NCBI GenBank assembly: GCA_963921795.1
Contig: OY997653.1
Coordinates: forward strand, 3,122,499 to 3,186,498
Source: Nannobrachium achirus
Taxonomy: Eukaryota > Chordata > Actinopteri > Myctophiformes > Myctophidae
Direction of reading: 5' to 3'
DNA: 64,000 nucleotides
In this document: positions 24,460 to 35,079 of the stretch, piece after piece
Layout of the letters: every line of letters begins with the position of its first letter
How positions within the stretch are numbered: the first letter of the stretch is position 1
Program-made: the position numbers and the translations under genes
The notes under the pieces: generated by a model
Seen by the model: only the letters and a program-made list of their open reading frames with translations
The model's database searches: none
Told to the model about the DNA's origin: nothing

Positions 24460-24482
24460 CACACACACACACACACACACAC
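24402..24482. repeat. (CA)n microsatellite
   Basis: CA tract with one CCTACA interruption. Confidence 0.9.
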
Positions 24483-24802
24483 TCTGTCTCTCTCTCAGTC
24501 TCTATACCTCTAGTAGTGTTTGATGAGTGTGCACTGAGTCAAGTTACAGGCCGTTCCTACTACTCTCCTCATTACCGGTCTGATCCCTCCGTGTTTGAGC
24601 CCCTCCAGGTGGGGGGCTCGCTCGCCCTGTGGGAGAGAGAGAGTGAGGGAGAGTGGGTGCCGGTGGGGGTGGGTGTGTGGGGCATTTGACTTCCAACGCC
24701 GGCCGAGGCAGGGGAAAGAGGAGGAGGGTGTTGCATCTCATGCACAACACGGTCGGTCAGGGTCGCCCCCCGGCCCTCACAGGGAAGACAAGCAAGATGG
24801 AT
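24483..24802. other. No recognisable feature
   Basis: GC-rich with GAGAGAGAG and GGGTGGGTG patches. No supportable gene. Confidence 0.35.
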
Positions 24803-24827
24803 GGCACACACACACGCACAAACGCGT

Positions 24828-24909
<82 letters not shown>

Positions 24910-24931
24910 TCCCTCGTGTCTGTAGGCTACT

Positions 24932-25012
<81 letters not shown>

Positions 25013-25048
25013 TCCCTCGTGTCTGTAGGCTACTAGCACACACACACA
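24803..25048. repeat. Duplicated CA/29-bp unit
   Basis: The unique block CATGTTCCCTCGTGTCTGTA-GGCTACTAG occurs at about 24904 and 25008, each preceded by ~80-100 bp of CA. This is a two-copy compound minisatellite with period ~104 bp. Confidence 0.85.
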
Positions 25049-25050
25049 GC

Positions 25051-25560
25051 CAGGGGTGTCGCACCAAATTCTGGGTCCTGGGTACAAGGATTCACTCACA
25101 TTTTGTGCTTTAACTATTGAAAAATAGTAGATATAAAAGCTCACAGTGTGGCTCTCGGCGAGCTTGTAGATCTGCTATTTTTGAAAAATCTTGAAAATTT
25201 GTCTCTGAAGTCGCTGAATATTTCAAATCCTTCTAAGGTTTTTTGGAAAAACCTACGTTTCTATGTCAGTGGTGCTCAAACCTTTTCATGTGAAGGACCC
25301 CCAAAATGATATGTATTGGGCCACGGACCCCCATCTCAAAATATTTCGTTCCAGGGACCCCCAAGGAGCAAAATCTGAGTTACAAATGTTCGCTTAAAAA
25401 AATACATATATTGAAACATTTGCATACGACTTTTCAAAAAAATAGCAGATCTACAAGCTCGCAGAGTGCCGAGCTGCAGATCTGATATTTTTCAATAGCT
25501 AAAGTATAAAATAATGAAGGCCCCTCCACCTTGGGCCCTAGTAACTCATTCCCATTCCCC
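25051..25560. mobile_element. Family C hAT MITE, right end lost
   Basis: Starts CAGGGGTGTCGCACCAAATT. Cassettes at 25117-25185 and 25433-25498, both degenerate. Reads to CTCATTCCCATTCCCCCC and is then replaced by CACACACA instead of the GACGCCCCTG end. Confidence 0.75.
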
Positions 25561-25838
25561 CCCACACACACACACAGCCGCTACTACTTGCATGCCGAAG
25601 CGCTTGTGTATGTCATGTCACCCTGGGGTTTCTGTCTGGGGTCAGTTAGTGGTGACCCCTTGGGGTCAGAGTCTCACGTGGTGAACAAAGCTGCTCTTGT
25701 GTCAGCGTGTGTTCAGTGTGTTTAGACGGTCAGCAAGTCGCTGTGACGCGCCGTCGCATCTGCTTCTGGGCCTGGGCCTTCAAACGCCTTTCTTCCTCAA
25801 CCACGCATGTATACACGCACTCACACGTGCACGCACAC
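25561..25838. other. No recognisable feature
   Basis: Non-repetitive. Nothing supportable seen. Confidence 0.35.
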
Positions 25839-26887
25839 TAGGGCATTGACGTCTTGTGATTTTTGCAAGTCGACTCGACTCGGTGAAACGTTGAGTTGAA
25901 GTCGACTTTATCGTTTGATGACGTCATCACATCACACACGACCCTCCCATTATTTTTAGGGGGTCCCCAGATGATTAACTTAATGTGCAACATTGTTTTC
26001 TCACTCAACTGTAAACAAACCAACGTAAAGTTTAAGTGTATAGAGGGTATCTGCACGTTTCTAAAGTGACAATTTAAGGACTTTTTAATACCTCTAAAAT
26101 GACAAATTAAACATTGTCCAAAATGTCAAATATATAGAGGCAGAAATTGTGAAAATAGCTGATCTACATGCTCACAACGCCTCGCATCGCGAGGCGTTGT
26201 GAGCATGTAGATCTGCTATTTTCAGATGCACACATGGAGCAAAAATAATGATAGAAAAAAATACAAAGGATTTTTTTTTTTTACTTCGACTTTCTTTGGT
26301 GGGAGTCGACTTGTGTAATGAAGTGGACTCAGTCGACTTGTCGACTTTTTCGTTAAAGTTGTACCATGTAACTTTTTTTATAAAACAAATCTTAAAATTG
26401 TCCTAACTGTTAAATCGCTAAAGTTTTAGAACACCCACTCCGTTATTTTCAGCTTCTGAAGCCTTCTCTTTATATGTTTTCTATGATCCTGGCCGTGGAC
26501 CGGATTTCGCGCCAAAATGACGTAATCTGCATCATCTGTATACGTTGTGTATACGTTGCCCAATCACATCGCCGATCATGCACACATGGTACACTACCGG
26601 CCAATCACAGCTTATCTGCTCTGGTCTCCAGGAAGCGCCTCCGCTTGGCTACAGTGTTTACCATGGTGATGGATTTTAACCTCTTAATCCACAAATCCTG
26701 GCCAGAAAATTACGTTCTACCATGCGTTCTACCCCTCCACGGATTACTATCGGTCGCGGTGGTTTGCGGCGCCGCTCCGGTGGTCCGCGGCGGTGGTCCG
26801 CGACGAATCCGGCCGAAAAACGGCCGAAAAAAGCAATACCGCTACTGACCACTAGTTGAACTTACACAGTATAGCTTTAATGCCCTA
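25839..26887. mobile_element. Family E hAT MITE split by a TTAA element
   Basis: Ends TAGGGCATTGACG and TTAATGCCCTA. Flanks ACGCACAC and ACACACAT match at 6 of 8. Cassette at 26149-26224 (ACATGCTC.../...GAGCATGT). The right end ...TTTTTCGTTAA|TGCCCTA is interrupted exactly at TTAA by the element at 26357-26876. Confidence 0.85.
26357..26876. mobile_element. Family F TTAA-target MITE, complete
   Basis: TTAA at 26353-26356 and 26877-26880. Ends AGTTGTACCATGTAAC and GTATAGCT. Removing it and one TTAA restores the uninterrupted E right end seen (inverted) at 7920. Internal CCAATCACA repeats and GGTCCGCGGCGGTGG. Confidence 0.88.
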
Positions 26888-27299
26888 ACACACACATGTA
26901 ACTGGATTGACCCGCAGGTGAGAGTCTAAAACTGGTATCGCCTTTTGATTTCATATTGTACAAAGAATAGCCTCATAACAAAATATGTGTGATGAACATT
27001 AACATCCTGTGTGTAACTGAGAGAAGGCCTCTTATTAAATGTCCAGAATGCAGAACTGGAACTTATAGCTTTTGGGTTTATGGTAAAGCTACTTTGATGT
27101 CCTTTTACAGTGTAATAGATAGCAATGTGGCAGAGAACGTAACCCCTTAAACCTTAGGTTGACCGCAGTCCCACAGGGGTCTATATGCTGGTGTAGTGAA
27201 CACAGCCTAATCAGGAGTCAGGACGTAATATTTCCTAATAGTGCAATAGTATAGACAATATGAGATATGAAAATCTCAAATATTTATACCAGTAACAAG
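26888..27299. other. No recognisable feature
   Basis: Non-repetitive. Nothing supportable seen. Confidence 0.35.
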
Positions 27300-27690
27300 C
27301 GGCCGAAATGAGTTTTCTCAGAAGGGTGGCTGGTATCTCCCTTAGAGATAGGGTGAGAAGTTCAATCACCCGAGAGAGACTTGGAGTAGAACCGCTGCTC
27401 CTTCACTTGGAAAGGAGTCAGCTTAGGTGGTTCGGGCATCTAGTACGGATGCCCCCCGAGCGCCTTCCTAGGAAGGTCCTCGATGCTCGTCCCACTGGGA
27501 GGAGACCCCGTGGCAGACCAAAGACCAGATGGAAGGATTATATCTCCAAACTGGCCTGGGAACGCCTCTGTATACTCCCAGAGGGAGTGGAGGAAGTTGC
27601 TCAGGATAAGGAAATCTGGAAGTCTCAGTTGGAACTGTTACCCCCGCGACCCGATTCCGGATAAGCGGTTGAAGATAGATGGATGGAAAT
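27300..27690 (+). pseudogene. 3' end of a non-LTR retrotransposon ORF (5'-truncated)
   Basis: The frame 27308-27661 encodes the C-terminal tail of a reverse-transcriptase polyprotein, with QLRWFGHLVRMP, RRPRGRPKTRWKDYISKLAW and a final LLPPRPDSG. The UTR-like GATAAGCGGTTGAAGATAGA ends in GATGG repeats. This block is abundant in teleost genomes. The rest of the element (endonuclease, RT) is absent. A second stub lies at 48931-49205. Confidence 0.85.
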
Positions 27691-28330
27691 CTAGATGTTT
27701 GTACGCTTCATTTTCTCCCTGTAGGCCTACACCAAATCCCCTATAGCCCATCCATGATCTACATGAGTTTGTAGATTTGCTATTTTTGCTGAATGTTTGC
27801 CTAGAGACGCTATAGGTTCATGTGGTTAATAAAATAAGAGTTTGTTCTGTTTCCATATCTGATTTCTCTACATATATAGGATAGTGCAAACAGCAGGTGA
27901 GGCGTGGGTTATTGATTCTTATGGAGCCATGGAAAAACTGAGTGAAAAGTGAGAAGCTTAGATTTTTTTTTTTTTTTGTAGTCCTGTCTCCATATCTCAC
28001 TCCCTCGGGTTCTGGCATCTGTCACGCGACCTTGGCAGCTGTTGCCGTTCACCAGTAGACAGTTCTCGGAGAGAATGCCTTTCTGGCAAAGAGCGACAGG
28101 CAGGACACAGACAGTCTCACCAAGGCATTACAATAGAGTTGCTTGGTGGTGAAGCAGAACCAGACTGTAATCACTGAGCATAAACCGTGCATGTCATGCT
28201 CATCATAACATGTTTTACTTTTTTCCTCTGATATGCTCTCTATGAATTGAGGACAAAAGGACCTCAATGTAAACAAGCCATTGTGCTTTCTTGGGTTTAA
28301 ATCCTATTAGACCTTGTATCTGAACTGTAC
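27691..28330. other. Unassigned; weak B fragment
   Basis: 27715-27830 resembles a degraded family B middle with cassette remnant TTTGTAGATTTGCTATTTTT. The rest shows nothing recognisable. Confidence 0.4.
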
Positions 28331-28386
28331 TGTCCTGTCCTTTGCTTTTCCTATGCAAACTTCTAATAAAGTATTCAATCAATGTA
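28331..28386 (+). repeat. Dispersed retroelement 3' end fragment
   Basis: TTTTCCTATGCAAACTTCTA-ATAAAGT.TTCAATCAAT is shared with 34375-34430. It looks like the tail of a retroelement ending in ATCA repeats. The family is not named. Confidence 0.55.
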
Positions 28387-28442
28387 CTGTTATTCAAATG
28401 AGATCTGTGTGTTTGGGAGCACTGCTTTTACTTAGTTATAAC

Positions 28443-29839
28443 CAGGGGTGTCGCACCAAATTCTGGGCCCTGGGTACAAGGATTCACTGCGGGCCCCCCA
28501 TGAATGTTCTTCATAGGGGGAGGGGGTTTAACCCATTTAGACTGGTAACGCATTATTACACATTATTTTGTGCTTTAGCTATTGAAAAATAGCAGATATA
28601 CAAGCTCATGGTGCCCCACTGCGAGCTTGTAGATCTGCTATTTTGGAAAACTCTTTTTGCAAGTCTAATATTTCAATTCCTTCTAATGTTACTGTCAGTG
28701 GTGCTCAAACTTTTTCATGTGCCCCCCCCCCCCCCCCCCCCCCCGAAGCAAAAAAAACCTAACCCTGTTACAAATGTTTGCTTAAAAAATACATATCCAC
28801 GAGTTTCCAACGCAACACTCACAACGTGTTGCATCTGCGACGCGACGTGAGCTTGTATGTCTGCTGTTAAACCGGAAGTGTGGTCCAAACAGGTCCAAAT
28901 AATCTCCAGTAAACTCCCGCGGAAACAGGTGGATAGCCTATTCAAAGATTTGCACACATTTTCACGACTTTTCAAAAATAGCAGATCTACAAGCTCGCAG
29001 ATCTGCTATTTTTGAATAAGTAAAGTATAAAATAATGAAGGCCCCTCCACCCTGGGCCCTAGTAACTCAGTCCCACTTTACCCCCCTTGTGACGCCCTAG
29101 CCATAAATTATAACTTCCAGTAGAGGGTGCTAATATGCGGAGGTTACGTCTCTCCTGGAGTTATAACGCAGAGTAAAATAGCTCTCGCTGGTTGAGCCTC
29201 CATGTCCCTAATCGCCTCAAAACATGTTTAAATCATGAAGTTGCTCACCTCATCGTCGAAACAGCTTTATATCTACCGATGAGCCCACTCGTTGGCATGT
29301 GTTAGTCCATATGTTTCTAATAAATTAATGTTTACTAAAACTTCTCTGAGACTCGCGTTTCCTCGTCGGAATGTTTCCGCATACAGAGCGCTTCAGAACT
29401 ACAGAACGTTGGAATACTTCCGCATACAAAAACGTCATGTCCTAGTATGAGCAAATCGCAACGGCGATCAACGTCACGTGATATGTAGCCTCGCGTAGCC
29501 AGGCTTTTACTCATCTCGCGTGATATGTTCGGCCATTTTACCCAAGCAGGTCAAAAACAAGGAAAGCGATGAGACTCAAAGAAGTTTTAGTAAACATTAA
29601 TTTATTAGAAACATATGGACTAACACATGCCAACGAGTGGGCTCATCGGTAGATATAAAGCTGTTTCGACGATGAGGTGAGCAACTTCACGATTTAAACA
29701 TGTTTTGAGGCGATTAGGGACATGGAGGCTCAACCAGCCAGAGCTATTTTACTCTGCGTTATAACTCCAGGAGAGACGTAACCTCCGCATATTAGCACCC
29801 TCTACTGGAAGTTATAATTTATGGCTAGTGACGCCCCTG
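28443..29839. mobile_element. Family C hAT MITE split by a long-TIR element
   Basis: Ends CAGGGGTGTCGCACC and TGACGCCCCTG. Flanks GTTATAAC (28435-28442) and GTTCTAAC (29840-29847) match at 7 of 8. Cassettes at 28578-28650 and 28971-29018, plus an arm near 28842. A C run of ~23 bp lies at 28722-28744. Its terminal GACGCC is cut by the insertion at 29098-29827. Confidence 0.88.
29098..29827. mobile_element. Long-TIR element with 9-bp target duplication
   Basis: Arms of ~255 bp starting TAGCCATAAATTATAACTTC are nearly perfect inverted repeats, with a ~216-bp CG-containing spacer. GTGACGCCC flanks it at 29089-29097 and 29828-29836. The 9-bp duplication and long arms point to a Mutator-like non-autonomous element. 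No frame encodes a transposase. Confidence 0.88.
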
Positions 29840-29847
29840 GTTCTAAC

Positions 29848-30278
29848 ATCAAATGCTTTAGTGTGTTTGTTTGAGCACCCAAGCCAAGCCTAAATAATCG
29901 CTACTTTTTAGCCAAAGCTCCAAGGTCTTTCTTGTGTTGTTATTGCGGAGGCATTCATGGAGATTTGTAACATGAATAGGGCAGCGTGTGGGTCAACCCC
30001 CCCCCCCCCCCCCTTTAAAAACATGTTCCCATGCGCCTTTGTTTTTAGTGCGCAGAATGTCGCTTTGTTCCCAAACTCCATTCAAAGTTGGTAGACGGAT
30101 ATAAAGTATTGGTGGAAAGAAAATAAAAGAAAAAAAAAGGTCTGCGGGCTATTCATCTGTATTTCAAAATAAGTGTTAAAAAAGTAGCATTTAGTAGGAA
30201 AATACTAGGCCTATAGGTCTACTTTTCGCTTTAAGTTATGGTGGGACAGTTTTTGCGCGCTGTAATGTTTTGCTGGGA
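29848..30278. other. Upstream of the sash1 promoter; no gene
   Basis: A C run lies at 29998-30013 and an A-rich patch at 30119-30140. Otherwise non-repetitive. May hold upstream regulatory sequence but I can name none. Confidence 0.35.
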
Positions 30279-30303
30279 TGTGTGTGTGTGTGTGTGTGTG
30301 TGC

Positions 30304-30375
<72 letters not shown>
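30279..30375. repeat. (GT)n tract next to the sash1 promoter
   Basis: About 97 bp of alternating purine-pyrimidine, with CGTGCG interruptions, immediately upstream of the CpG-rich block. Such sequence can adopt Z-DNA. Confidence 0.93.
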
Positions 30376-30378
<3 letters not shown>

Positions 30379-30379
30379 A

Positions 30380-31061
30380 GAGAGCACACAGAGCTAGACT
30401 GGTGCAGTGAGGGGGAGCTCACAGATCAGCTCACTTTCAGAGCAGGGAGCGTGGATAATTATCAACAAGCTCTGCGCTTCGGGCGCTTTCTTTCTTTCTC
30501 TACTCGTTGTTTTGAATGGAGTTTTGTTGTCACCATCTCTTCTGTCGCGCGTAATTAGAGCTTGTTTTCAGTCGGGTCGCCAACAAGGGATTACATTAAA
30601 GACTTTGGAATAACGCTGGCGAGTTTGTTGTTCTCCCCTGGTGGATGACTTGGTTCATGCCCGGGCAGGAGCAGCGGTGCGGTGGAGTGTGGGCTGCTTT
30701 ACCGAGTGAGCCCTGAAAATTTTTCACAGAGTCAGTGATCGGTCGGCGATGGGACAGAGAGGAGGAGAAGAAGCGGATTTTGAGAAGCGCGTTGTTGGAT
30801 TTAACTTTACGCATTTGTCATTGATGGCGATCTGGCGTGCGTTTCGTGGGAATGTCTCGCGCCCTGCTTCTTCAGATCGCGTCCCGGAATGTTTATTATA
30901 GGACGTTTTTTAGCCGGCGGATCAGCGACAAGGGCAACTTTCACTGAAGAAAAGTTACCTTGTTGTTGTCACCTTTCTTTCGAGGATCGACTTGTCGTCG
31001 CGATTGGACCGTGCGGGGTTTCAGGGAGTTGAAGACTTTAACACTGCCATAATAAAGCGTT
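30380..31061 (+). promoter_or_regulatory. sash1: sash1 CpG-rich promoter and 5'UTR
   Basis: This ~680-bp stretch is free of transposons and is clearly richer in CpG than its surroundings (GCGCTTCGGGCGC, TCTGTCGCGCG, GTCGTCGCGATTGG), as expected for a CpG-island promoter. No TATA box is convincing. Several upstream ATGs precede the main start, e.g. at 30824, so upstream frames may dampen translation. The main start has G at -3 and G at +4. The transcription start cannot be placed from sequence alone. Confidence 0.65.
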
Positions 31062-31178
31062 ATGGAGGAAGGCTCTAACCAGGGGGCCGCGGCTGGCCCT
31101 CCGGCCGCGTCCACAACGGAGCCCGGTGGGACCCCCGACAGTTTCTCCCAACTGTGGACGGACGTGATGGGGATGCTG
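31062..31178 (+). CDS. sash1: sash1 exon 1 (residues 1-39)
   Basis: SASH1 is a cytoplasmic/nuclear scaffold of the SLY family with SH3 and SAM domains. It links TLR4 to TRAF6, TAK1 and IKK, and has roles in adhesion and pigmentation. This exon encodes 39 residues: a start MEEGSN, a low-complexity Ala/Pro/Thr/Gly stretch, then the conserved FSQLWTDVMGML. Human SASH1, as I know it, has a similar acidic or Pro-rich start ending in FSRLWTDVMGIL at the same exon boundary. The exon closes in phase 0 on CTG|GTGAGT, a strong donor. The start was chosen because the frame is open only from here with a good initiation context and the residues after it fit the family. Paralogue a or b cannot be told. Most of the protein lies outside the window. 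Confidence 0.92.
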
Positions 31179-31988
31179 GTGAGTTTGAGGGGGGAGGGTA
31201 GACAGGAAGATCAGGCTCTTAACAAGTAGCTGAGAAATGCCTTGTTGTTGTGGCAAAGCGACAGACATTGTCTAGCCGTTGATTGTGTATTGACTTTGAT
31301 TGTGTGCGTATGCAAATCGCAAAAATCCACAACACTTTGGAGAACAGAGCGCGCCTGGCTTGACGCAGGGGCCGAGGCTTAAAGTTGATCGATCCTAACC
31401 CACATGTGGGGATTGGAGTTGGAGTCAGTTTGTTGTTTCTCTAGCAGTTTGCAAGGAGCGTTCAAAGCCCGGTCGGATTTCATTGCAAGCTGGACCCGTT
31501 TATAACATGGTAGGCTTCTCTCTAGGCTATGTTTCTTGAAAGATGCATCTCAATGCTCATTTTCCAGATTTCCAGTTTCAACAACAACAAAAAGTCGTAC
31601 ATCTTTTAGTGAAACAAACTCCATGCAGCGTTGTTTGCAGGGAAGCTAAAGAGAGAAACACTTGTTCTGCAAGACTGCTGTGCTGGAATGTCTGTCTGTG
31701 TGTATGTGGGGAAGGTTACAGGGGAAAACACTGTGAAGAATTACTGCTTTTAGAAGTCCGAAGGTCTGACTTGCAATATATTAATTCACACATATCAATT
31801 CCTCATATAACATATACTTTGAGAGCAAATGCTGGCCAGCAGACATGGCCTACTGCCTGCCAGGCTTTCTCAAATTGTGTGTTATCTTATGTCACTTCGG
31901 TGAACATTTGATTAAGTTTATTTGCAGTGTTACACTGAACCCCATCATTCCCCCAGTGATGTGCAAATGCATGTTGGCATTGAGAAGA
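31179..31988. other. Transposon-free start of intron 1
   Basis: About 800 bp of non-repetitive, still fairly CpG-rich sequence after exon 1. A plausible place for intronic enhancer elements, but no specific site is identified. Confidence 0.4.
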
Positions 31989-32405
31989 CAGTGGTTCTCA
32001 ACATGTGGGTCAGGACCCACAGGGGGGTCCTCAAATTATTTTGGGGGGGTCGCCAGATGATTGGCCTATAATTATGTGAAACATTGTAAACAAACCAACA
32101 CACATATGTGTATAGAGGGTATCTGCACATTTCTAAAATGACCATTTTAAGAACCTTACTTTTAATACCTGTAAAATACACAATTAAACATTGGTCATAT
32201 TGTTAATGTCAAATATTAGAGGCAGAAATTGTGAAAATAGCAGATCTACATGCTCACAACGCCTCATGTAGATCTGCTATTTTCACAATAGAACCGTGTT
32301 AAACTAAATGTAATGCCTCAACTCTCCGTGCCCGCCAGGGTGGGGGTCCCCACTTAAAATATGGTTATTTTGGGGGTCGCAGCCTGAAGAGGTTGAGAAC
32401 CACTG
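31989..32405. mobile_element. Family Q hAT-like MITE
   Basis: Ends CAGTGGTTCTCAACATG and GGTTGAGAACCACTG. Cassette at 32229-32286 (ACATGCTCACAACGCC / ATGTAGATCTGC, centre shortened). The flanking 8-mers do not match, so the insertion is old or rearranged. Fragments of the same family are at 22005 and 43830. Confidence 0.75.
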
Positions 32406-32525
32406 ATGTCAAGACAAAACACATGTGCAGTGGTCAGTTTTCACACAAGCAGCGTTTGAAAAGTGAGGTGTTCATTTGGTTTGGTTTGGTGTGTGACCTG
32501 ACCTGGGAGTTGTGAATGGCCTGTG

Positions 32526-33011
32526 TAGGATGACATTTTGATGAATTTACACTCCTGTCCCGTCCCACTCCTGCAGAAAAAATCCTGTCCCATCCCAATC
32601 CTGGGCCAGAGTGGGGAAAAAAATCCCGTCCTGTCCCACTCCTGTAAAATGGCTCCTGGTCCCATCCCGCTCCTGGTCAAAATCACTCCCGTTCACATCC
32701 CGCTCCCGAAAAAAAATAAAAAAATAAAATCGTGCAGATATTTTGATCCATATTATATTTGATATCATGTTTATTATTATATAATGTATAATTTTATAAT
32801 GTTCGCAGTTCAAAGACCTCACTTTCTCGTGCAATTTATTTCTGCGATTTGATGAACTGGTCTGGGATGATTCCCGCTCCTGCCCACTCCTGTTGATTTT
32901 CAATCCTGTCCCGTCCCGATCCTGGCATTAATACAAATTTGACTCCTGTCCCACGGGAATCCTGCGGGACCCACGGGACTCAGGGGAACGGGAATAAAAT
33001 GTCATCCTCTA
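32526..33011. mobile_element. MITE with TAGGATGACATTTT ends and CCTGTCCC repeats
   Basis: Ends TAGGATGACATTTT and AAAATGTCATCCTCTA are inverted repeats. The interior has about ten degenerate ACTCCTGTCCCGTCCC units. Probably hAT; the target duplication is obscured by the adjoining GT. Confidence 0.65.
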
Positions 33012-33237
33012 GTGTGTGTGGGTGTGTGTGTGTGTGGGTGGTTGCGTTGCCTGTACACAGAGGCAGGAGAGGGTGAAAGACAGAGGCTGGATTTATTTTG
33101 CCCCCTGACACTGAGTGGGAGACCTGGGCTTCCCAGTCAGGAGATGGGACCAGATTTATTGTTCTTTGGGGCAAATGTCAAGCTGCCAGCATTGGTCATC
33201 TTCAGCATCCTGAAACTCAATCACACACAGGCAGCGA

Positions 33238-33240
33238 TAT

Positions 33241-33287
<47 letters not shown>

Positions 33288-33443
33288 CCTTTATTATCCC
33301 AAGGGGGAAACTCAGTTGCCCAGTGGTAGCACAGCAGTATACAATTATTTACAAAGTTACAGAGAAGTAAGAAAAAGGTAGGAAGAAACAAGAACAGTAC
33401 TGTAACAGTAAAGAGAAGGTGCATCAAGAGAGGGGGGCGAATA

Positions 33444-33500
<57 letters not shown>
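33238..33500 (-). repeat. (GATA)n, retroelement 3' end, (TA)n
   Basis: Thirteen GATA units (33238-33288) adjoin CTTTATTATCCCAAGGGGGA, the wording of a common fish non-LTR 3' end read in antisense with a TATC tail. A (TA)n tract follows at 33447-33500. Confidence 0.65.
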
Positions 33501-33504
<4 letters not shown>

Positions 33505-33539
33505 GTGTCTTAGGGCACAACTATCAAAATAGTACAGTG

Positions 33540-34374
33540 TCCACAGAGATCCAGAGTCCAAAGTGCAAGTGCAACAAGTATCTCACTGTCATTGTTAAAC
33601 AAAGCAAAATACTCAGAAACTAGCGATGGCAGATAACATCAGTCTCCCCTTGATCAAAGTGTAATAAAAAAAAAAAAAACGACAATGTTAATGTTAATTA
33701 ATATTTAAAGATACAGGTTCCTATACATTTATTCTCAAGTCTTTTGAGTAATTATCATTAGCAGATGGCATAGACATTGGGTCTCTATGTATCTTTATGC
33801 AACCTGTCCAGGACAATGAACACCCTATCTCCCTGGAGGCCTAAAGGCCATGCTATATATAGCCATGGCACCATGTAATGTGTTTCAATAGCTTTTGTTT
33901 TGCTGGGGGCCCGGTGTGGGAATGCCCTTTTGAATTTGGTTCGCCCCGAGCCGACACACAGTAAATCCTCAGTGTTTTTTCTTTTTTACTTTTTACTTAC
34001 TCTGAGTGTAAAAGTGGACCAAATGGACCAACACTCTCAGAGTTAAATTAACATTAAGGATGTTACTGTGCATTGAAGGAACTCGACTTGATACAAGTGA
34101 TGACATGCATTGCTTACATGCCATTTCAGACAGATACAGATCTAACCATCAGGAGATAAGCGATCGTCAGGTCGCATACACAAACTTTAGAACTGTTGTT
34201 CTTTCATTTTCTTTTCTTTACATATCTACTGCATAGTACTGTGTTCTATTCGTCTGTCATTCAATGTTATATGAGATACTTAAATGGTTTCCTGTGGAAA
34301 TAAGCTTAGTCTTTTCTAGGATCTCCTTTTAGTAGACCTTGTACCAGTGAACTGTACCGTCATGAAACTGTACC
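33540..34374. other. No recognisable feature
   Basis: Intronic sequence with an A run at 33667. A short GGACCAAATGGACCAACACT palindrome fragment near 34016 resembles the one at 11880. Nothing else seen. Confidence 0.4.
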
Positions 34375-34430
34375 TTTTCCTATGCAAACTTCTAATAAAG
34401 TCTTCAATCAATCAAATCAATCAATCAGGA
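34375..34430 (+). repeat. Dispersed retroelement 3' end with ATCA tail
   Basis: Shares CCTATGCAAACTTCTAATAA with 28338 and ends in TCAATCAATCAAATCAATCA. Likely a LINE or SINE tail of unknown family. Confidence 0.6.
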
Positions 34431-34796
34431 GGGAATATGGGAAATGGGACAGAACCATGTTGATGACATGACTTTAGAGATACTGTGTTCCGCTTTGCGT
34501 GATTTTAGGGCAAAATCTGTAGGAGCAGTGTCCATGAATGCGTTTTGCAAAGATCGGCCTGATGGTGGGGCTAGAAGAGGGCCATGTGAGAAATCAGGGG
34601 CGGACGTTGTGGTTTGCCATCCGAGGAGTGTGTGTGTGCAAAGTTTGGCATCGATAGGGCCAACGGTGGCAGAGATAAGAGTAGGGGCAAAAGTGTGACG
34701 TGACATGACGTGACGGACATAGGGACAGCCGGGGGAGCTTTTCATAGTAACTTGCGACCTGACGGTCACAAACAACATGTATACTCCGCTTTACAG
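34431..34796. other. Probable ancient repeat, unclassified
   Basis: TGTGTGCAAAGTTTGGCATC and neighbouring sequence resemble wording of dispersed fish repeats I cannot name. Short frames on both strands show no protein family. Confidence 0.3.
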
Positions 34797-34799
34797 AAT

Positions 34800-35066
34800 A
34801 AATGGTAAATGGTGCATTTATATAGCGCTTATATCCAAGGCGCTTTACATAGATTGTGCATTACATTCACCCATTCACGCACACATTCATACACCGGTGG
34901 CGGAGGAAAGGCACCAACCTACCCACCAGGTAGCAACTAGGGGGAGTAACTAGGGGTTCAGAGTCTTGCTCAAGGACTCTTCGACATTAACTCAGGGGGA
35001 GCCTGGTTTCGAACTGGGAACCCTTCGTGCTCTAATAACGGTTTCTCTACCCCTGAGCTATGCCGC
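34800..35066 (-). mobile_element. tRNA-derived SINE, minus strand
   Basis: On the minus strand it begins GCGGCATAGCTCAGGGG with an A-box match (TAGCTCAGGGG, 35050-35060) and a B box GTTCGAAAC (35006-35014). The far end TAAGCGCTATATAAATGCAC is the LINE-like tail of such SINEs, followed by TTTACCATTTATTCT. Length ~267 bp. Possible TSD not resolved. Confidence 0.82.
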
Positions 35067-35079
35067 AGGTCAGGCCAAA

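Noticed and set aside
34425-34778. 117-residue minus-strand frame in intron 1
   Set aside because: No recognisable domain, the plus strand is also open, and the area looks like an old dispersed repeat.
34990-35066. Functional tRNA gene on the minus strand
   Set aside because: Continues into a LINE-like tail without a terminator after the tRNA part, as expected for a SINE.
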